Source: Jeongeupia sp. HS-3
GTDB taxonomy: Bacteria; Pseudomonadota; Gammaproteobacteria; Burkholderiales; Chitinibacteraceae
Reading direction: 5' to 3'
NCBI RefSeq assembly: GCF_015140455.1
Contig: NZ_AP024094.1
Location: 1,736,001-1,800,000, forward strand
Length of the DNA stretch: 64,000 nt
The position numbers were made by a program, and so were the translations under genes. Shown here piece after piece: positions 47,308 through 55,998 of the stretch. Under the pieces are notes generated by a model. The model was not told where the DNA came from. It was given only the letters and a program-made list of their open reading frames with translations, and made no database searches. Numbering within the stretch: position 1 is the first letter of the stretch; every line of letters starts with the position of its first letter.

Positions 47308-48168
47308 TCAGAGGATGCCGGTGATCGAGCAGACCAGGCTGAACACGACGACCGACAGCAGGATCACCGTATAGCGCGGGCCTTTCTTGAGCATGTAGAT
47401 GTAGATCGCGAACACCGCGGCCAGCGGCAGCAGCCCCGGCACGATCGAGTCGAGCACCTGCTGCACCACCACTTCCGAGCCCTGCAGGAAGCTGAACTTC
47501 AGCGGCGTGGTCAGCTTCACGTAGCTGGCGGCGAGCGCGCCCATCATGATCAGGCCGAGCACGTTGGCGCCGTAGATCAGTTCCTTGATCTTGCCGCCCT
47601 GCAATAGCGTGACGATCGACTCCTTACCGAGCTTGTAGCCCTTGTGGCACAGCGCAAAGCTGATGGCGATGGTGATGCCGGTGTACAGCACCAGCGGCGC
47701 AATCCCGCCCATCGCGCTGCCCTTGGCGGCGAACGGAATGAACAGCGCGATCAGCAGCGGCATCATCGCCGCCCAGATGATCGAATCGCCAACGCCGGCC
47801 AGCGCGCCCATCAGCCCGGTCTTGATGCCGATGATCGACGAGTCGGTGATCGGCTCGCCACGGGTCTTCTGCTCTTCCATCGCGATCGCCACGCCCTGGA
47901 TGATCCCGCCCATCACGCCTTCGGTATTGAAGAAGTTCAGGTGGCGTTTCAGCGCTTCGGCCTGCTCTTCCTTGTTCGGGTAGAGCTTGGTCAGCACCGG
48001 CGTCATCGACGCGCAGAAGATCAGGCTTTGCAGACGCTCGTACGAGTTGGAAACCTCGGCGCCCATGTAGTAGATCAGCCAGGCTTTGCTGATGTCAGCC
48101 TTGGTGAGCAGGGGACCGTTCTGTACCTGGGCGATGTCTTTTTCGATAACGGTAGCGTTCATGATCAT
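47308..48168 (-). CDS. dgaD: PTS mannose-family IID component (DgaD)
   Basis: 286 residues, typical IID: a cytosolic N-terminus, then WLIYYMGAEVSNSYERLQSLIFCASMTPVL, a GVMGGIIQGVAIAMEE block, and C-terminal membrane helix (about 250-275). Paired with IIC it forms the membrane channel of the D-glucosaminate PTS. Its start overlaps the dgaC stop by 4 bases (ATGA-type). Confidence 0.92.
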   Translation of the reverse strand: MIMNATVIEKDIAQVQNGPLLTKADISKAWLIYYMGAEVSNSYERLQSLIFCASMTPVLTKLYPNKEEQAEALKRHLNFFNTEGVMGGIIQGVAIAMEEQKTRGEPITDSSIIGIKTGLMGALAGVGDSIIWAAMMPLLIALFIPFAAKGSAMGGIAPLVLYTGITIAISFALCHKGYKLGKESIVTLLQGGKIKELIYGANVLGLIMMGALAASYVKLTTPLKFSFLQGSEVVVQQVLDSIVPGLLPLAAVFAIYIYMLKKGPRYTVILLSVVVFSLVCSITGIL

Positions 48169-48911
48169 GCCTCCTCGTTTTTGCCAAAACCGCGGATCAG
48201 GAAGGCGATGCAGGTGCCGAAGATGGCAACGGCCATGATGTCGACCTTCAGGTAAAGCACGGCGAAGAAGCCGGCGACGAAGTAAGGAATCAGCGTTTTC
48301 TTGCCGATCACCATGATGGTGATCGCGAAGCCCAGCGCCGGCAGGATGCCGCCCATGATTTCAAACGAGTGGGTGAGCCAGTGCGGCATGAAGGCGAGGA
48401 AACGCTCGACCACCGACTGGCCGAAGTAGTTGGCGGCAAACACCACCGGGAAGCGGATCACCAGGCCCATCAGTGCCGGCCACAGGAAGGCGCAGCGCAT
48501 GATGCCGCCGATATTGCAGGTCTCGGCGTGCTTGTCGGCCATGTGAACCCACGCCGCGTTGATGGTGCGGCGCAGCTGGTCGACGAAGACGCCGATCACG
48601 CCGAACGGAATCGCCAGTGCAATCGCCAGATTGGCGTCCATGCCGGTCTGCACCGCGATCGGCAGCGCGATACACGCGGCCAGCGCCGGATCGGACGGCA
48701 CATTGCCGCCCGGCGTCGAGGTGACGCCCAGATACACCAGCTGGATACCGGCGCCGACGATCATCGCCGTCTGCATATTGCCGGTGATCAGGCCGACGAA
48801 CACGGCGATCACGATAGGCTGCACCAGCATGCCGGAGAAGGTATAGCCCAGCCGCAGGCGGGCAAACCAGTAATACAAACCCATCAGGGTTGCGATCATC
48901 AAGGTGCTCAT
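48165..48911 (-). CDS. dgaC: PTS mannose-family IIC component (DgaC)
   Basis: 248 residues, hydrophobic, with about six to eight membrane segments. GAGIQLVYLGVTSTPGGNVPSDPALAA (about 53-79) is the family signature. It forms the substrate pathway with IID. Located 27 bases after dgaB. Confidence 0.93.
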   Translation of the reverse strand: MSTLMIATLMGLYYWFARLRLGYTFSGMLVQPIVIAVFVGLITGNMQTAMIVGAGIQLVYLGVTSTPGGNVPSDPALAACIALPIAVQTGMDANLAIALAIPFGVIGVFVDQLRRTINAAWVHMADKHAETCNIGGIMRCAFLWPALMGLVIRFPVVFAANYFGQSVVERFLAFMPHWLTHSFEIMGGILPALGFAITIMVIGKKTLIPYFVAGFFAVLYLKVDIMAVAIFGTCIAFLIRGFGKNEEA

Positions 48912-48938
48912 GTCGAGACTCCTCGTTCAGGTTCGGGG

Positions 48939-49424
48939 TTACAGGCGCTTGAGGATGTCGGCGAGCTTTTGCGGCTTGTCTTCCGGGATCGTCTGGAAGA
49001 TCACATCGACACCACGGTCCTGCAGATCGCGCAGCGTGACCTCGTCGGCGTCGTCGAGCGTGATGTTCTGGAACACCACCTTGCGGCCCGGGCCGCCACC
49101 CAAGCCGCCGACCTGGATCTGCTCGACGTTGAAACCGTCGATCACCGCCTGACGCACCGACGCCAGATTCGGGAACAGCACCAGCACATTGCCGGCGCCG
49201 AGCTGGGTCTCGGTCCAGGTGCTGCAGAAACCGGCGACGCTGTAGCAATCGACCTTGATGTTGGGCGGCGCGGCCATCATGAAAATGCTCTTCATGAACG
49301 GATCGGCATCGAGCTCGTCGCTGACCACGGCAATGCGGTTGGCCTGCGACTGGCCGACCCACTTGGTGACGACCTGACCGTGGATCAGACGGCTATCGAT
49401 GCGGCAAAGGACGATTTTGGCCAT
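48939..49424 (-). CDS. dgaB: PTS mannose-family IIB component (DgaB)
   Basis: 161 residues from the ATG at 49424; the longer upstream frame is in another gene's territory. The phosphorylated histidine is His15 in RIDSRLIHGQVVTKW, as in ManX-type IIB domains. It passes phosphate from IIA to the sugar acid during transport. The C-terminal half ends in KLADILKRL, standard for the family. Confidence 0.94.
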   Translation of the reverse strand: MAKIVLCRIDSRLIHGQVVTKWVGQSQANRIAVVSDELDADPFMKSIFMMAAPPNIKVDCYSVAGFCSTWTETQLGAGNVLVLFPNLASVRQAVIDGFNVEQIQVGGLGGGPGRKVVFQNITLDDADEVTLRDLQDRGVDVIFQTIPEDKPQKLADILKRL

Positions 49425-49456
49425 GTTGTTTCTCCCTGGATTGAATGAGTGACGGT

Positions 49457-49864
49457 TCAGCGTTGCTGCAGGCTTTTGACGATGTTCTTGAAACTGTTGC
49501 GGCCGACGTCGACCAGATCGTCGACCTGATCGGCCAGACGCCCTTCTTCGCGCATATCGAGCGCGGCGAGCATCAGCGTGGCGTTGAGGCCGGTGATCAC
49601 GCCGATATCGAAATCGGCCGACAGCCGCGCGGCGACGTTGGAGGTCGAGCCGCCGGTGAAATCGGCGATGATCAGCGAGCCGGCCGGCATGCTGGCGACC
49701 TTGGCTTTCACCGTCTCGTAGAACTCGCCCATGGTGTCGACCGGCATCAGCGCGATATCGGACACGCCGTGGATTTCGCCGGCGACCATCTTCAGGCAGT
49801 CGATCAGATTGGCGCCCCAGCCACCGTGGGTCAGCGTGAGGATTTCGGAAACGGCTTGCGTCAT
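49457..49864 (-). CDS. dgaA: PTS mannose-family IIA component (DgaA)
   Basis: 135 residues from the ATG at 49864 with AAGGAG upstream. It has an unusual LTLTHGGWG around the phosphorylated histidine (about 12-16), followed by DIALMPVDTMGEFYETVKAKV and ADFTGGSTSNVAARL, the IIA core. First gene of the operon; a sigma-54 promoter lies 62-76 bases upstream of the start. Confidence 0.93.
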   Translation of the reverse strand: MTQAVSEILTLTHGGWGANLIDCLKMVAGEIHGVSDIALMPVDTMGEFYETVKAKVASMPAGSLIIADFTGGSTSNVAARLSADFDIGVITGLNATLMLAALDMREEGRLADQVDDLVDVGRNSFKNIVKSLQQR

Positions 49865-49925
49865 GGGTTTTCTCCTTGTTCGTGAGGCTGGGCACCGGTG
49901 GCAACCGGGCGATGACCCCATAAGG

Positions 49926-49940
49926 GCAAGATGCGTGCCA
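49926..49940 (-). promoter_or_regulatory. Sigma-54 (-24/-12) promoter of dgaABCDEF
   Basis: On the minus strand TGGCAC-GCATC-TTGC matches the -24/-12 consensus exactly, including the invariant GG and GC. It points toward dgaA, leaving a leader of about 50 bases. Confidence 0.9.
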
Positions 49941-50050
49941 GCAACTGTCACACCGGAAAAACAGAACGCAAAATACCTTTAAAAACAGCAAGATAAGCGC
50001 AGATTAATTTTTCATAACCGCACGCCGCCCCCAGCATCACGGCCCGCCAT

Positions 50051-50072
50051 GCCATCTGGCATGACAGATGGC
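50051..50072 (-). promoter_or_regulatory. Candidate DgaR enhancer (upstream activating sequence)
   Basis: A perfect 8-bp inverted repeat GCCATCTG-N6-CAGATGGC, centred about 120 bases upstream of the sigma-54 promoter, the usual place for an enhancer-binding protein. Confidence 0.55.
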
Positions 50073-50158
50073 GAGAACGGATGAGGGGCGCGAGACGAAG
50101 GCGCAGCCGCGCACCCCACCTGCTAAACAAGGGGGGAAGACGGCCGGACGGAATTGGG

Positions 50159-50204
50159 AAAAAACGAGCAGAACCGCGGCTTGCCGGCTGGCGAGGCCGC
50201 GGTT
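50159..50204 (-). terminator. Probable terminator of dgaR
   Basis: A 9-bp stem AACCGCGGC / GCCGCGGTT enclosing a smaller internal pairing, with a T run on the minus strand a few bases beyond. Confidence 0.6.
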
Positions 50205-50215
50205 GAGGTGCAGGT

Positions 50216-53026
50216 TTACTTGAAAAGCAGCTCGTAGATGTAGAAGTGCTCGGTATCCGAGAGGCGGATGTTGTAGGCGGTTTCGATCGGTGCGAACGCG
50301 GCCTTGATGACAGAAAACGCCGTGTCGTTGGCGATGGCGCCGGGCGGCAGCGTCATCTGTAACGGTTTACGCTCGATCACGATGCGTTCGACCATGCAGC
50401 AGCAGTGGATCATGAAGCGCAGTGTCACCTTGCGCGACGGCTTGATGTCCAGCGCCTGGCAGATCTGGTTAAAGACCGCCTCGATTTCCTGCAGCACCCG
50501 GTGCGGATTCAAGACCGAAATCTGGTTGATGATGCTTTCGATGGTGACGGTGGAAATGAACTTCATCGCCACCTTATCCAGCATCAACTCGCGCTCGTCC
50601 CGGCTCATGCCGACATCGAGCATGTCCATCACCAGCTCGGCGCCATGCTCGGAGAACAGCTCCTCCAGCGACAGGAAAGGCACGTCGGGCAGCTTGGGCA
50701 GGAAAGAGCCGATGATGCCGGCCAGCCGTTCGTTCTCGCCGATATGGCTGCTGAGCTTGTCGAGCTGCTCGATCTCGGCGTAATCGAGCGTCATCAGCCG
50801 GATGCGGTCGGTGAGCATGTCCTCGAACACATCCGCTATCATCTTGCGGATCTTCACCGACGTGCCCAGCCCGGTGACGCAGGACACCACGATCACCTTG
50901 ACCTCGTCGGCGCCGGCCGGGTCGTACAGGTCGTAATCAAGCCCGCTCTGCGCGAGCAGCTCGCCCAGTACCTTGAGGTCGGTGGTTTCGTACGACAGAT
51001 CCATCGCCACTTCGAGCAGGCCGATCATCGTCACATTGCGGATCAGCAGTGTTTCGATCTTGAACATCTTGCGCACGACGGCGCCGAAATGCACCAGCGA
51101 ACCGAGGTCAACGGCGAGGATCAGCTTCTTGTACTGATAGCGCGCCACTTCCTTGATGAACAGCGCCAGCGTGTCGTGCACCGACTGCTCGAACGGCATG
51201 TTGATGGCGATCACCAGCTCGCGGCCGATCAGCTTGTTGACGTAATCGGCCATGCTGCTGGCGGTGCTGTCGCCGTGCGAGATCAAAATCATGCCGCAGT
51301 CCTGGTGCAGCCGGTGCGCGTGGCGCTGCGACTTCAGTTCGGCCAGCAGCAGGCACATGAAGATCATTTCGGCCGGCGGGCAGACGATCAAGAAGGTTTC
51401 CTCGATCTTCTTGCACACGAGCCTGGCGTTGTCGTACTCGGTCTTGGCCTCGTCCGGAATCAGGTTGGCCGAGTACAGCCCCGGAATCTTGCCCTTCTTC
51501 ACGTACGACAGCAGCGTGATGAAGTGATTGCGCAAGTGGCCGGCGATGGTCTCGCTCATCTTGTAGCCGGTCAGCCCCTCGATGAACGCGATCAAAAGCT
51601 TGATGCGCTGCTCGATCTGCAGGCCGAACACGCCGGCCAGCGTCGGCAAGGCGTTCACCTCGGCGTGGTGGATCTTGTGATCGAACACCGTTTGCAGTTT
51701 TTTGCGCAGGATCAGGCTGATCTCGTTGGCCGGGATGTTGCTGCGCTGCAGCTGGGTGTATTCCTCGGCCAGATAGGCATAAAAAAGATCGGCATCCTTG
51801 CCCTCGACCGGCAGCAAGGCGGTGCGCTCGATTTTTTGCACCTCGTTCGGCGACAGCGACAGGAATTCGCTGCCGAGCAGTTCGTCGAGGATCAGCTTGG
51901 TGCGGATGTCGTAATGCGCCGCCTTGCGATCCAGATAGCCTTCGTCCACGCTCAGCTGCGGGCTGCGCGTGGCGAACTGGTTGGCATAGGCCTGGGCGCA
52001 GATGAACTGGATGTCGCTTTTCAGCTCGCCGATATTGCCCTCGTACTCGCGGCACAGCAGGTGGCCGAGCAGGGTTTTGCTCACCTTGATCGTCAGCCCG
52101 GTCTTGCGGCTTTCGGCCTGGAAAAAGCGCACGATCATTTCCAAGCGCTCGTCAAAACTGCGCTCGGCAAAGCTCGGCAGATCGATCACCACCTGGATGC
52201 GCCGCAAAAAGGTGCGCAACAGTGTCGACTTGATGTTTTCGGTGGTCGCGCAGATCAGCCGGATATTGCTGCTGATTTCCTTGTCGCTCGACCCGAGCCG
52301 CCGGTACACACCCTTGTCGAGGATGGAGAACAGCTTCTCCTGCCCTTCGAACGGCAAGCGGTGGACTTCATCCAGAAATAGAAAGCCGCCCTCGGCCTTG
52401 GCGACCAGCCCTTCCTTGGCGTTGGCGGCACCTGTGAACGCGCCCTGCTGGTGGCCGAACAGGTGCGAGGTCAGCAGCTCGGGGTTGTTGAAGTATTCGG
52501 AACAGTTGAAATACACGAACGGTGCCGCGCCCTCGCGGGCGAAATCGCTGAAACGGTGCATCAGCTCGGCAAAATAGGTTTTGCCGACGCCCGATGGCCC
52601 GGTCAGCATCACGTTCAGCCCGTTGGGCGGGTACAGCACCGCGGCCTTGCCCTTCTCGACCGCCTGTTTCAGGCTCTGGTCATAGCCGATCAGCGCCTGG
52701 AACGGGGCGTCACCGGCGGCCTCGTCGTCGTCGCGCTCAAGCAGTTCGGCCAGCTCGCGCACTTCGTTCAGCGCCGGGTCAAGCTCGGCGTTCAGCACGC
52801 TGGCGACGGTGGCGCGATGCAGGAACAGCACCGGCCGGCTCTTGATCTTGATGACCTTGCCTTCCAGACACAGCTCGTTCAGATCCTTGCTGACCGAATT
52901 GCGGGCCAGCCCCAGGTTGTAGCCGATGGTTTCGGCATCGATACCGCCGCCGGCCATCAGCGCCGACGCCTGCAATGGCCGCGTCAAGCGTTCCAGCTCC
53001 TGGTAGATCGTGTCCTTTCTGCGCAC
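50216..53026 (-). CDS. dgaR: Sigma-54 activator of the LevR/DgaR family
   Basis: 936 residues from the GTG at 53026 (GGGAG upstream); the frame continues further but that part lacks conservation. Order: N-terminal winged-helix (about 1-75), AAA+ ATPase (Walker A LTGPSGVGKT 141-150, GAFTGA 195-200 that contacts sigma-54, Walker B FLFLDE), PTS regulatory domain 1 (about 480-580), EIIA-Man-like (GMILISHGDSTASS, about 585), EIIB-like (VIVVSCVTGLGTSV), and C-terminal PRD2 with MIHCCCMVERIV histidine. Phosphorylation of these PTS domains should tune activity. Probably switches on dgaABCDEF. Confidence 0.93.
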   Translation of the reverse strand: MRRKDTIYQELERLTRPLQASALMAGGGIDAETIGYNLGLARNSVSKDLNELCLEGKVIKIKSRPVLFLHRATVASVLNAELDPALNEVRELAELLERDDDEAAGDAPFQALIGYDQSLKQAVEKGKAAVLYPPNGLNVMLTGPSGVGKTYFAELMHRFSDFAREGAAPFVYFNCSEYFNNPELLTSHLFGHQQGAFTGAANAKEGLVAKAEGGFLFLDEVHRLPFEGQEKLFSILDKGVYRRLGSSDKEISSNIRLICATTENIKSTLLRTFLRRIQVVIDLPSFAERSFDERLEMIVRFFQAESRKTGLTIKVSKTLLGHLLCREYEGNIGELKSDIQFICAQAYANQFATRSPQLSVDEGYLDRKAAHYDIRTKLILDELLGSEFLSLSPNEVQKIERTALLPVEGKDADLFYAYLAEEYTQLQRSNIPANEISLILRKKLQTVFDHKIHHAEVNALPTLAGVFGLQIEQRIKLLIAFIEGLTGYKMSETIAGHLRNHFITLLSYVKKGKIPGLYSANLIPDEAKTEYDNARLVCKKIEETFLIVCPPAEMIFMCLLLAELKSQRHAHRLHQDCGMILISHGDSTASSMADYVNKLIGRELVIAINMPFEQSVHDTLALFIKEVARYQYKKLILAVDLGSLVHFGAVVRKMFKIETLLIRNVTMIGLLEVAMDLSYETTDLKVLGELLAQSGLDYDLYDPAGADEVKVIVVSCVTGLGTSVKIRKMIADVFEDMLTDRIRLMTLDYAEIEQLDKLSSHIGENERLAGIIGSFLPKLPDVPFLSLEELFSEHGAELVMDMLDVGMSRDERELMLDKVAMKFISTVTIESIINQISVLNPHRVLQEIEAVFNQICQALDIKPSRKVTLRFMIHCCCMVERIVIERKPLQMTLPPGAIANDTAFSVIKAAFAPIETAYNIRLSDTEHFYIYELLFK

Positions 53027-53242
53027 TGCCTTGCTCCCGCTTTTAACCGCTGCCCCATGATGCCAAACGCAAGATGCCGCTGTCCGGCCGGCGGCAAGAC
53101 AGACTGATCCAGGGCAAGCCTTGGTAACACGCCACCACCCTTGACACCATTGGGGTTGACCCCGGCCGGGCCGGCGACGGCATCGCAAGAATGAAACATC
53201 CGCTTGCTACCTTGCCCGCCTTCACTGCCAGAAGAGGCAAGC

Positions 53243-53764
53243 ATGCTGATGCTGCAAACCGTGTACGCCAAGACCACGCAGGGCCAGGCCGAAATCGATA
53301 CCCGTCGACTCGGCCTCTCGGCGCGCGCGCGGCGCCTGCTGATCCTGATCGATGGCCAGCGCACCCTGGCCGATATCGCCACCGTGCTGGGACACGCCGA
53401 TCTGGCGCCGCTACTGGCCGAACTGAAAACGCACCGGTGCATCGATGCGCCGGATCGCCCTGCCGTCGTGACCGACCCCATCGCCATCGCGCCGCCGGCG
53501 CCGGCCGAAACCCGCCAGCCCAGACCGCTCGACGCGGTCGATCCGATCCGCATCATCAAGGCCAAGGAACTGATGACCGAGAGCACGCACGAGTTTCTCG
53601 GCCTGATGGGGCGCGGGCTGATCAGCGAGATCGAGGCCGTCGCCGATGCGCCGGCACTGAAAAACGCCATTGCCCGCTGGAATATGGCGCTACGCGAATC
53701 GCGCAAGGCCGGCCCGTATGCCGACCAGTTCGTCGAGGCGGTGAAGGTGCTCACCGGCTTGTAA
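53243..53764 (+). CDS. Conserved hypothetical protein
   Basis: 173 residues from the ATG at 53243 (AGAGG upstream); an earlier in-frame start at 53204 is not supported. No signal peptide or membrane segment. The N-terminal ~65 residues (RRLGLSARARRLLILIDGQRTLADIATVL) look like a small winged-helix domain seen at the start of many short beta-proteobacterial proteins; a Pro/Ala linker follows and then a helical C-terminal domain (KELMTESTHEFLGLMGRG). No function is known. The gene stands between dgaR (divergent) and a TraB/GumN gene. Confidence 0.8.
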   Translation: MLMLQTVYAKTTQGQAEIDTRRLGLSARARRLLILIDGQRTLADIATVLGHADLAPLLAELKTHRCIDAPDRPAVVTDPIAIAPPAPAETRQPRPLDAVDPIRIIKAKELMTESTHEFLGLMGRGLISEIEAVADAPALKNAIARWNMALRESRKAGPYADQFVEAVKVLTGL

Positions 53765-53864
53765 AACACACGCCCGAAGACCGGTACTGCGATAGCGGGC
53801 CGAGGATGTTTATACTGGCGGTCGACCGGGGGCCATCGAGCCCAAATAACAGGAGACCCGCCGG

Positions 53865-54791
53865 ATGTTTGCCCGACTTCGCCCACTGATTGCCGCACTC
53901 TGTACCGCCACGCTGCTGGCGCCACTTCCGGCCCTTGCCGCCACGCCGGCCAAGAGCGAGTCTTTCCCGCGCGCGGTGCTATGGAAAATCGACAAACCGG
54001 GCGTGAAGCCGTCCTGGTTGTTCGGTACCGCCCACGTCAGCGATCCGGAGGTCACCCGCCTCTCGCCGCAGGTACAAAAAGCGTTCGACGACGCCGACAC
54101 CGTCACCACCGAAGTGCGCATCGACTTCAACGGCATGATGGATTTCGCCAAGCGCGTGCTGATGCCCGAGGGCGAGCTGCTCGCCGACCAGATCGACGCC
54201 GAGCACTATCAGAAACTGCTGCCCGAGCTGGCCGCGCGCGATTACCCCGAAGTCGCCGCCAAGCGGATCAAGCCGTGGGCCGCCGCGATGCTGTTGATGG
54301 TGCCGAAGAAGAAAGCCGGTGACCTGCCGCTGGACCTGATGCTCGCCAAGATGGCGATCGAGGGCAGCAAGCAATACACCGGGCTGGAAACCATTACCGA
54401 ACAGGCCGCCGTATTCGAGGCGATCCCGGCCGACAAGCAAAAAACCCTGCTGTACGCGCTGATCGACCAGCAAGCCGACGTCGATACCTATTCACGCAAA
54501 CTGATCGCCATGTACGTGAAGCGTGACGTCGAAGGCATCGTGCGCTTTGCCAATCAGGACGAAGTGACGCTGCCGCCTGCCGATCAGGCGTTCTTCAATA
54601 CCTGGAAACAAAAGACGCTGATCGACGAGCGCAACGAGCGCATGGTCGAGCGCATGGGGCCGCAGCTTGCCAAGGGCAGCAGCTTCATCGCCGTCGGCGC
54701 GCTGCACCTGCCGGGCAAAACCGGCCTCGTCGCGCAGCTCAAAAAACAGGGCTACACGCTGACCCCGATCGACGATCGCAAGCGCAAGTAG
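53865..54791 (+). CDS. TraB/GumN-family protein
   Basis: 308 residues with signal peptide (about 1-26, ending ALA). The GX2H motif WLFGTAHVSD (about 51-60) and the C-terminal SSFIAVGALHLPG (about 273-285) are the two family motifs; TIKI-type relatives are metal-dependent peptidases, so a periplasmic peptidase is plausible but unproven. AGGAGA precedes the ATG. Transcribed alone, followed by a terminator. Confidence 0.9.
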   Translation: MFARLRPLIAALCTATLLAPLPALAATPAKSESFPRAVLWKIDKPGVKPSWLFGTAHVSDPEVTRLSPQVQKAFDDADTVTTEVRIDFNGMMDFAKRVLMPEGELLADQIDAEHYQKLLPELAARDYPEVAAKRIKPWAAAMLLMVPKKKAGDLPLDLMLAKMAIEGSKQYTGLETITEQAAVFEAIPADKQKTLLYALIDQQADVDTYSRKLIAMYVKRDVEGIVRFANQDEVTLPPADQAFFNTWKQKTLIDERNERMVERMGPQLAKGSSFIAVGALHLPGKTGLVAQLKKQGYTLTPIDDRKRK

Positions 54792-54816
54792 TAGCCTGAG
54801 TACGAAACGCAACAAG

Positions 54817-54843
54817 GAAAAGCCGGTGATCCCGGCTTTTTCC
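54817..54843 (+). terminator. Terminator of the TraB/GumN gene
   Basis: AAAAGCCGG / CCGGCTTTT stem with a 5-base loop and T run. Confidence 0.85.
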
Positions 54844-54861
54844 GTTCTGGAGATCACCGCA

Positions 54862-55899
54862 ATGCAATACCGTACCCTGCCCGGCACCGACCTCAAGGTC
54901 TCGTCGATCTGCCTTGGCACCATGACCTTCGGCGAGCAGAACAGCGAGCCTGACGCGCACGCCCAGCTTGATGCGGCGACGGCCGCCGGGGTCAATTTCA
55001 TTGACACCGCCGAGATGTATCCGGTACCCGGCCGCGGTGAAACTCAGGGTCGCACCGAGCAGTACATCGGCAGCTGGCTGGCGAAGCAGCCGCGCGACAA
55101 GGTCATCGTGGCGACCAAGGTCGCCGGACCGAATCGCGGCATGGACTGGATACGCGGTGGCCCGCAACTGAACGCGGCGCAGATCGTCGCCGCCTGCGAT
55201 GCCTCGCTCGCCCGGCTCCAGACCGATTACATCGATCTGTATCAAGTGCACTGGCCGGCGCGTGCGGTGCCGATGTTCGGCGCCAGCCAGTACGACCCGG
55301 CCGAGGAAAAGCCCGATACGCCGGCGATCAGCGAGCAGCTCGAAGCGCTGTCGAAGCTCGTCACCGCCGGCAAGGTGCGCTATCTGGGCACATCGAACGA
55401 AACCGCCTGGGGCGTCGCCGAATGGGGCCATGCGGCCGATGCCAACGGCCTGCCGCGGATGAAGACCATCCAGAACGTCTACAACCTGATCAACCGCACG
55501 TTCGAGACCGGCCTGGTCGAAGCCTGCCACCGCGAACAGGTATCGCTGCTGGTGTACAGCCCGCTCGCCTTCGGCTTGCTGTCGGGCAAGTACATCGCCG
55601 GCGCTCCGGCCGATGGCCGGCTGAGCCGCTTCCCGCAATTCGGCTCGCGCTACCGCAAGCCCTTTGTCGACGAAGCCGTCGCCGCCTACGCCGCGCTGGC
55701 GCGCGAACACGGGCTGACGCCGACGCAACTGGCGCTGGCTTTCGTGCACAGCCGCTGGTTCGTCGCCAGCACCATCATCGGCGCAACCACGCTGGCCCAG
55801 CTTGGCGAGAACATCGGCAGTAGCGAAATCACCTTGTCGGCCGAACTCGAAGCCGGGATAGAGAAGCTATACCGTCAATACCACAGCCCCGCGCTGTAA
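54862..55899 (+). CDS. Aldo-keto reductase (Tas-like)
   Basis: 345 residues from the ATG at 54862; the upstream extension crosses the terminator. Typical AKR elements: LGTMTFGEQ (about 19-27), catalytic Asp and Tyr in FIDTAEMYPVPGRGETQG (about 47-64), Lys in VIVATKVAGP, and His in YQVHWPARAVPMFG (about 129). The length and the YP-x-P region fit Tas/YhdN-type NADPH-dependent reductases. The next gene, an M20 peptidase, is 99 bases downstream. Confidence 0.92.
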   Translation: MQYRTLPGTDLKVSSICLGTMTFGEQNSEPDAHAQLDAATAAGVNFIDTAEMYPVPGRGETQGRTEQYIGSWLAKQPRDKVIVATKVAGPNRGMDWIRGGPQLNAAQIVAACDASLARLQTDYIDLYQVHWPARAVPMFGASQYDPAEEKPDTPAISEQLEALSKLVTAGKVRYLGTSNETAWGVAEWGHAADANGLPRMKTIQNVYNLINRTFETGLVEACHREQVSLLVYSPLAFGLLSGKYIAGAPADGRLSRFPQFGSRYRKPFVDEAVAAYAALAREHGLTPTQLALAFVHSRWFVASTIIGATTLAQLGENIGSSEITLSAELEAGIEKLYRQYHSPAL

Positions 55900-55998
55900 A
55901 CGCTCATTCGGCGGCTGCGCTTCGGGCGAAAACAAACTGTTTTGGCTCGCTCGCCGACCGAATCGTTTACGCCCAAGACCAGCGGAAAGGAATTCACC

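Noticed and set aside
50405-52381. 658-codon plus-strand frame opposite dgaR
   Set aside because: Antisense shadow of dgaR (AAA+ and PTS domains visible on the minus strand).
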